Part shown: positions 7,895 to 8,560 of the stretch, piece by piece
Position numbering within the stretch: position 1 is the first letter of the stretch
Layout of the letters: the number at the start of each line of letters is the position of its first letter
Assembly: GCA_018066065.1 (NCBI GenBank)
Contig: JAGHSC010000231.1
Span: 1 to 8,560 of the forward strand
DNA length: 8,560 nucleotides
Source of the DNA: Candidatus Cryptobacteroides faecihippi
GTDB taxonomy: Bacteria; Bacteroidota; Bacteroidia; Bacteroidales; UBA932
Direction of reading: 5' to 3'
Made by a program: the position numbers and the translations under genes
Notes under the pieces: generated by a model
What the model saw: the letters and a program-made list of their open reading frames with translations, nothing else
Told to the model about the DNA's origin: nothing
Database searches by the model: none

Positions 7895-8560
7895 ATGAGC
7901 AACATACTCAAGAACATCGCCGTCTCCGCCAAAGGGTTTGCAATGGGGGCGGCGAATGTCATCCCAGGCGTGTCCGGTGGCACCATGGCCCTGCTTACGG
8001 GAATATTCAATGAGCTCATCGAGTCGCTCAATGCCATCCTTTCACCAGAGGCTTGGAAACTGGTCCTCAAGGGGCAGTTCAGGGCGTTCTGGGAGCATAT
8101 TCATGGAACATTCCTGCTTTGGCTCGGCATCGGTGTGATCGCCAGCGTGTTCTCGCTTGCCAAGCTGATGGAATATGTGCTCAGCCACCATCCTGTCCAG
8201 ACTTGGGCCTTCTTCTTCGGGCTGATCATCGTGTCGGCATTCTTCCTGCTGCGTGACATGAAGGGGCTTAAGGGTGTCGACCTGGCGTGGCTGGCCGTCG
8301 GTGCGGCCCTGGGTGCAACAATCTGCCTGCTCTCTCCTTCGCAGACTACGGATGCGCCGTGGTTCATCGCGATCTGCGGTGCCATCGCAATCTGCACGAT
8401 GATCCTGCCTGGCATCTCCGGCAGCTTCATCCTCGTGCTTTTCGGGAAATACGACTACATCATGAGTGCTGTCAGCAATCTGGACATTCCGGTGCTGGCC
8501 TTCTTCGCCGTGGGCTGCGGCCTGGGAATCATCGCGTTCTCGAAGTTCCTGCGTTGGCTG
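7895..8560 (+). CDS. DUF368 (PopT-type) undecaprenyl phosphate translocase, 3' end cut by the window
   Basis: Polytopic membrane protein; DUF368 members were shown to be PopT-type translocases that return undecaprenyl phosphate, the carrier lipid of cell-wall and surface polysaccharide synthesis, across the cytoplasmic membrane. The 222 residues present contain the two inverted family signatures, NVIPGVSGGT at 21-30 and LPGISGSF at 171-178, the expected pair of re-entrant half-repeats. Hydrophobic spans lie near 70-90, 102-120, 128-146, 155-180 and 198-218. Family members are around 300 residues, so perhaps 70-100 residues lie beyond the window. The start MSNILKN is 3 bases after the preceding TAG and in frame with it. 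Linkage to the kinase is probably housekeeping, with no visible link to the rhamnosidases across the divergent promoter. Confidence 0.9.
   Translation, partial: MSNILKNIAVSAKGFAMGAANVIPGVSGGTMALLTGIFNELIESLNAILSPEAWKLVLKGQFRAFWEHIHGTFLLWLGIGVIASVFSLAKLMEYVLSHHPVQTWAFFFGLIIVSAFFLLRDMKGLKGVDLAWLAVGAALGATICLLSPSQTTDAPWFIAICGAIAICTMILPGISGSFILVLFGKYDYIMSAVSNLDIPVLAFFAVGCGLGIIAFSKFLRWL

Noticed and set aside
7498..8013. Plus-strand open frame of 171 codons overlapping the DUF6913 and DUF368 genes
   Set aside because: It is a shifted frame of two real genes and its translation is a Q/R/H-rich sequence without a domain.
6359..8560. Kinase, DUF6913-like protein and DUF368 protein as one polyprotein through TAG
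   Set aside because: They share a frame, but each is a complete stand-alone family with its own start at the expected N-terminus, so TAG is most simply a stop at these junctions.
1..8560. tRNA, rRNA, CRISPR array, insertion sequence or prophage genes
   Set aside because: None was seen; non-coding DNA is limited to about 160 bases at the left end, the 56-bp promoter region and gaps of 3-10 bases between genes.

Overview
The window looks like chromosomal DNA of a gut- or rumen-type member of Bacteroidales with a fairly GC-rich genome. Codons end mostly in G or C. Starts lack Shine-Dalgarno sequences and sit in A-rich leaders. The short promoter region between the divergent genes carries TAnnTTTG, the -7 motif of Bacteroidetes promoters. 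The protein families also fit: GH106-like and GH78 alpha-L-rhamnosidases, a PfkB-type adenosine kinase and a DUF6913-like protein. The exact genus cannot be told from this sequence.

Layout. Two operon-like blocks diverge from a 56-bp intergenic region at about 6303-6358. The leftward (minus) block runs from a UPF0104/AglD-type membrane protein (6302 to 5235), to a secreted GH106-like glycosidase (5231 to 2364), to a secreted GH78 alpha-L-rhamnosidase (2353 to 161), and ends at a strong hairpin terminator (109-141). The rightward (plus) block runs from a PfkB-family (adenosine) kinase (6359-7354), to a small DUF6913-like protein (7358-7891), to a DUF368/PopT-type undecaprenyl-phosphate translocase cut by the window end (7895-8560+). 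The first ~108 bases hold no gene I can support; they are GC-rich and full of short palindromes.

Main observation. Both glycosidase genes are interrupted by an in-frame TAG with no frameshift. In the GH106-like gene (TAG at 2796-2798) the same frame continues for 143 codons and encodes the C-terminal beta-sandwich expected of this family, then ends at TAA. In the GH78 gene (TAG at 230-232) the frame continues for 22 codons that complete the last beta-strands of the C-terminal domain, then ends at another TAG. In addition, all three gene junctions that use TAG as the stop have the form TAG-NNN-ATG with the next gene in the same frame (5237-5229, 7352-7360, 7889-7897). Amber suppression, programmed readthrough, partial UAG reassignment, or two independent nonsense mutations or sequence errors could explain the intragenic TAGs. 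Against full reassignment, TAG also ends genes here that are stand-alone in every lineage I know.

Function. The minus block probably removes alpha-L-rhamnose from plant polysaccharides (pectin) or other rhamnosides outside the cytoplasm, though no SusC/SusD pair or sugar transporter is visible. The plus block is housekeeping: purine salvage and recycling of the undecaprenyl carrier lipid. The membrane protein at the head of the minus block and the PopT-like protein are both of families linked to lipid handling.
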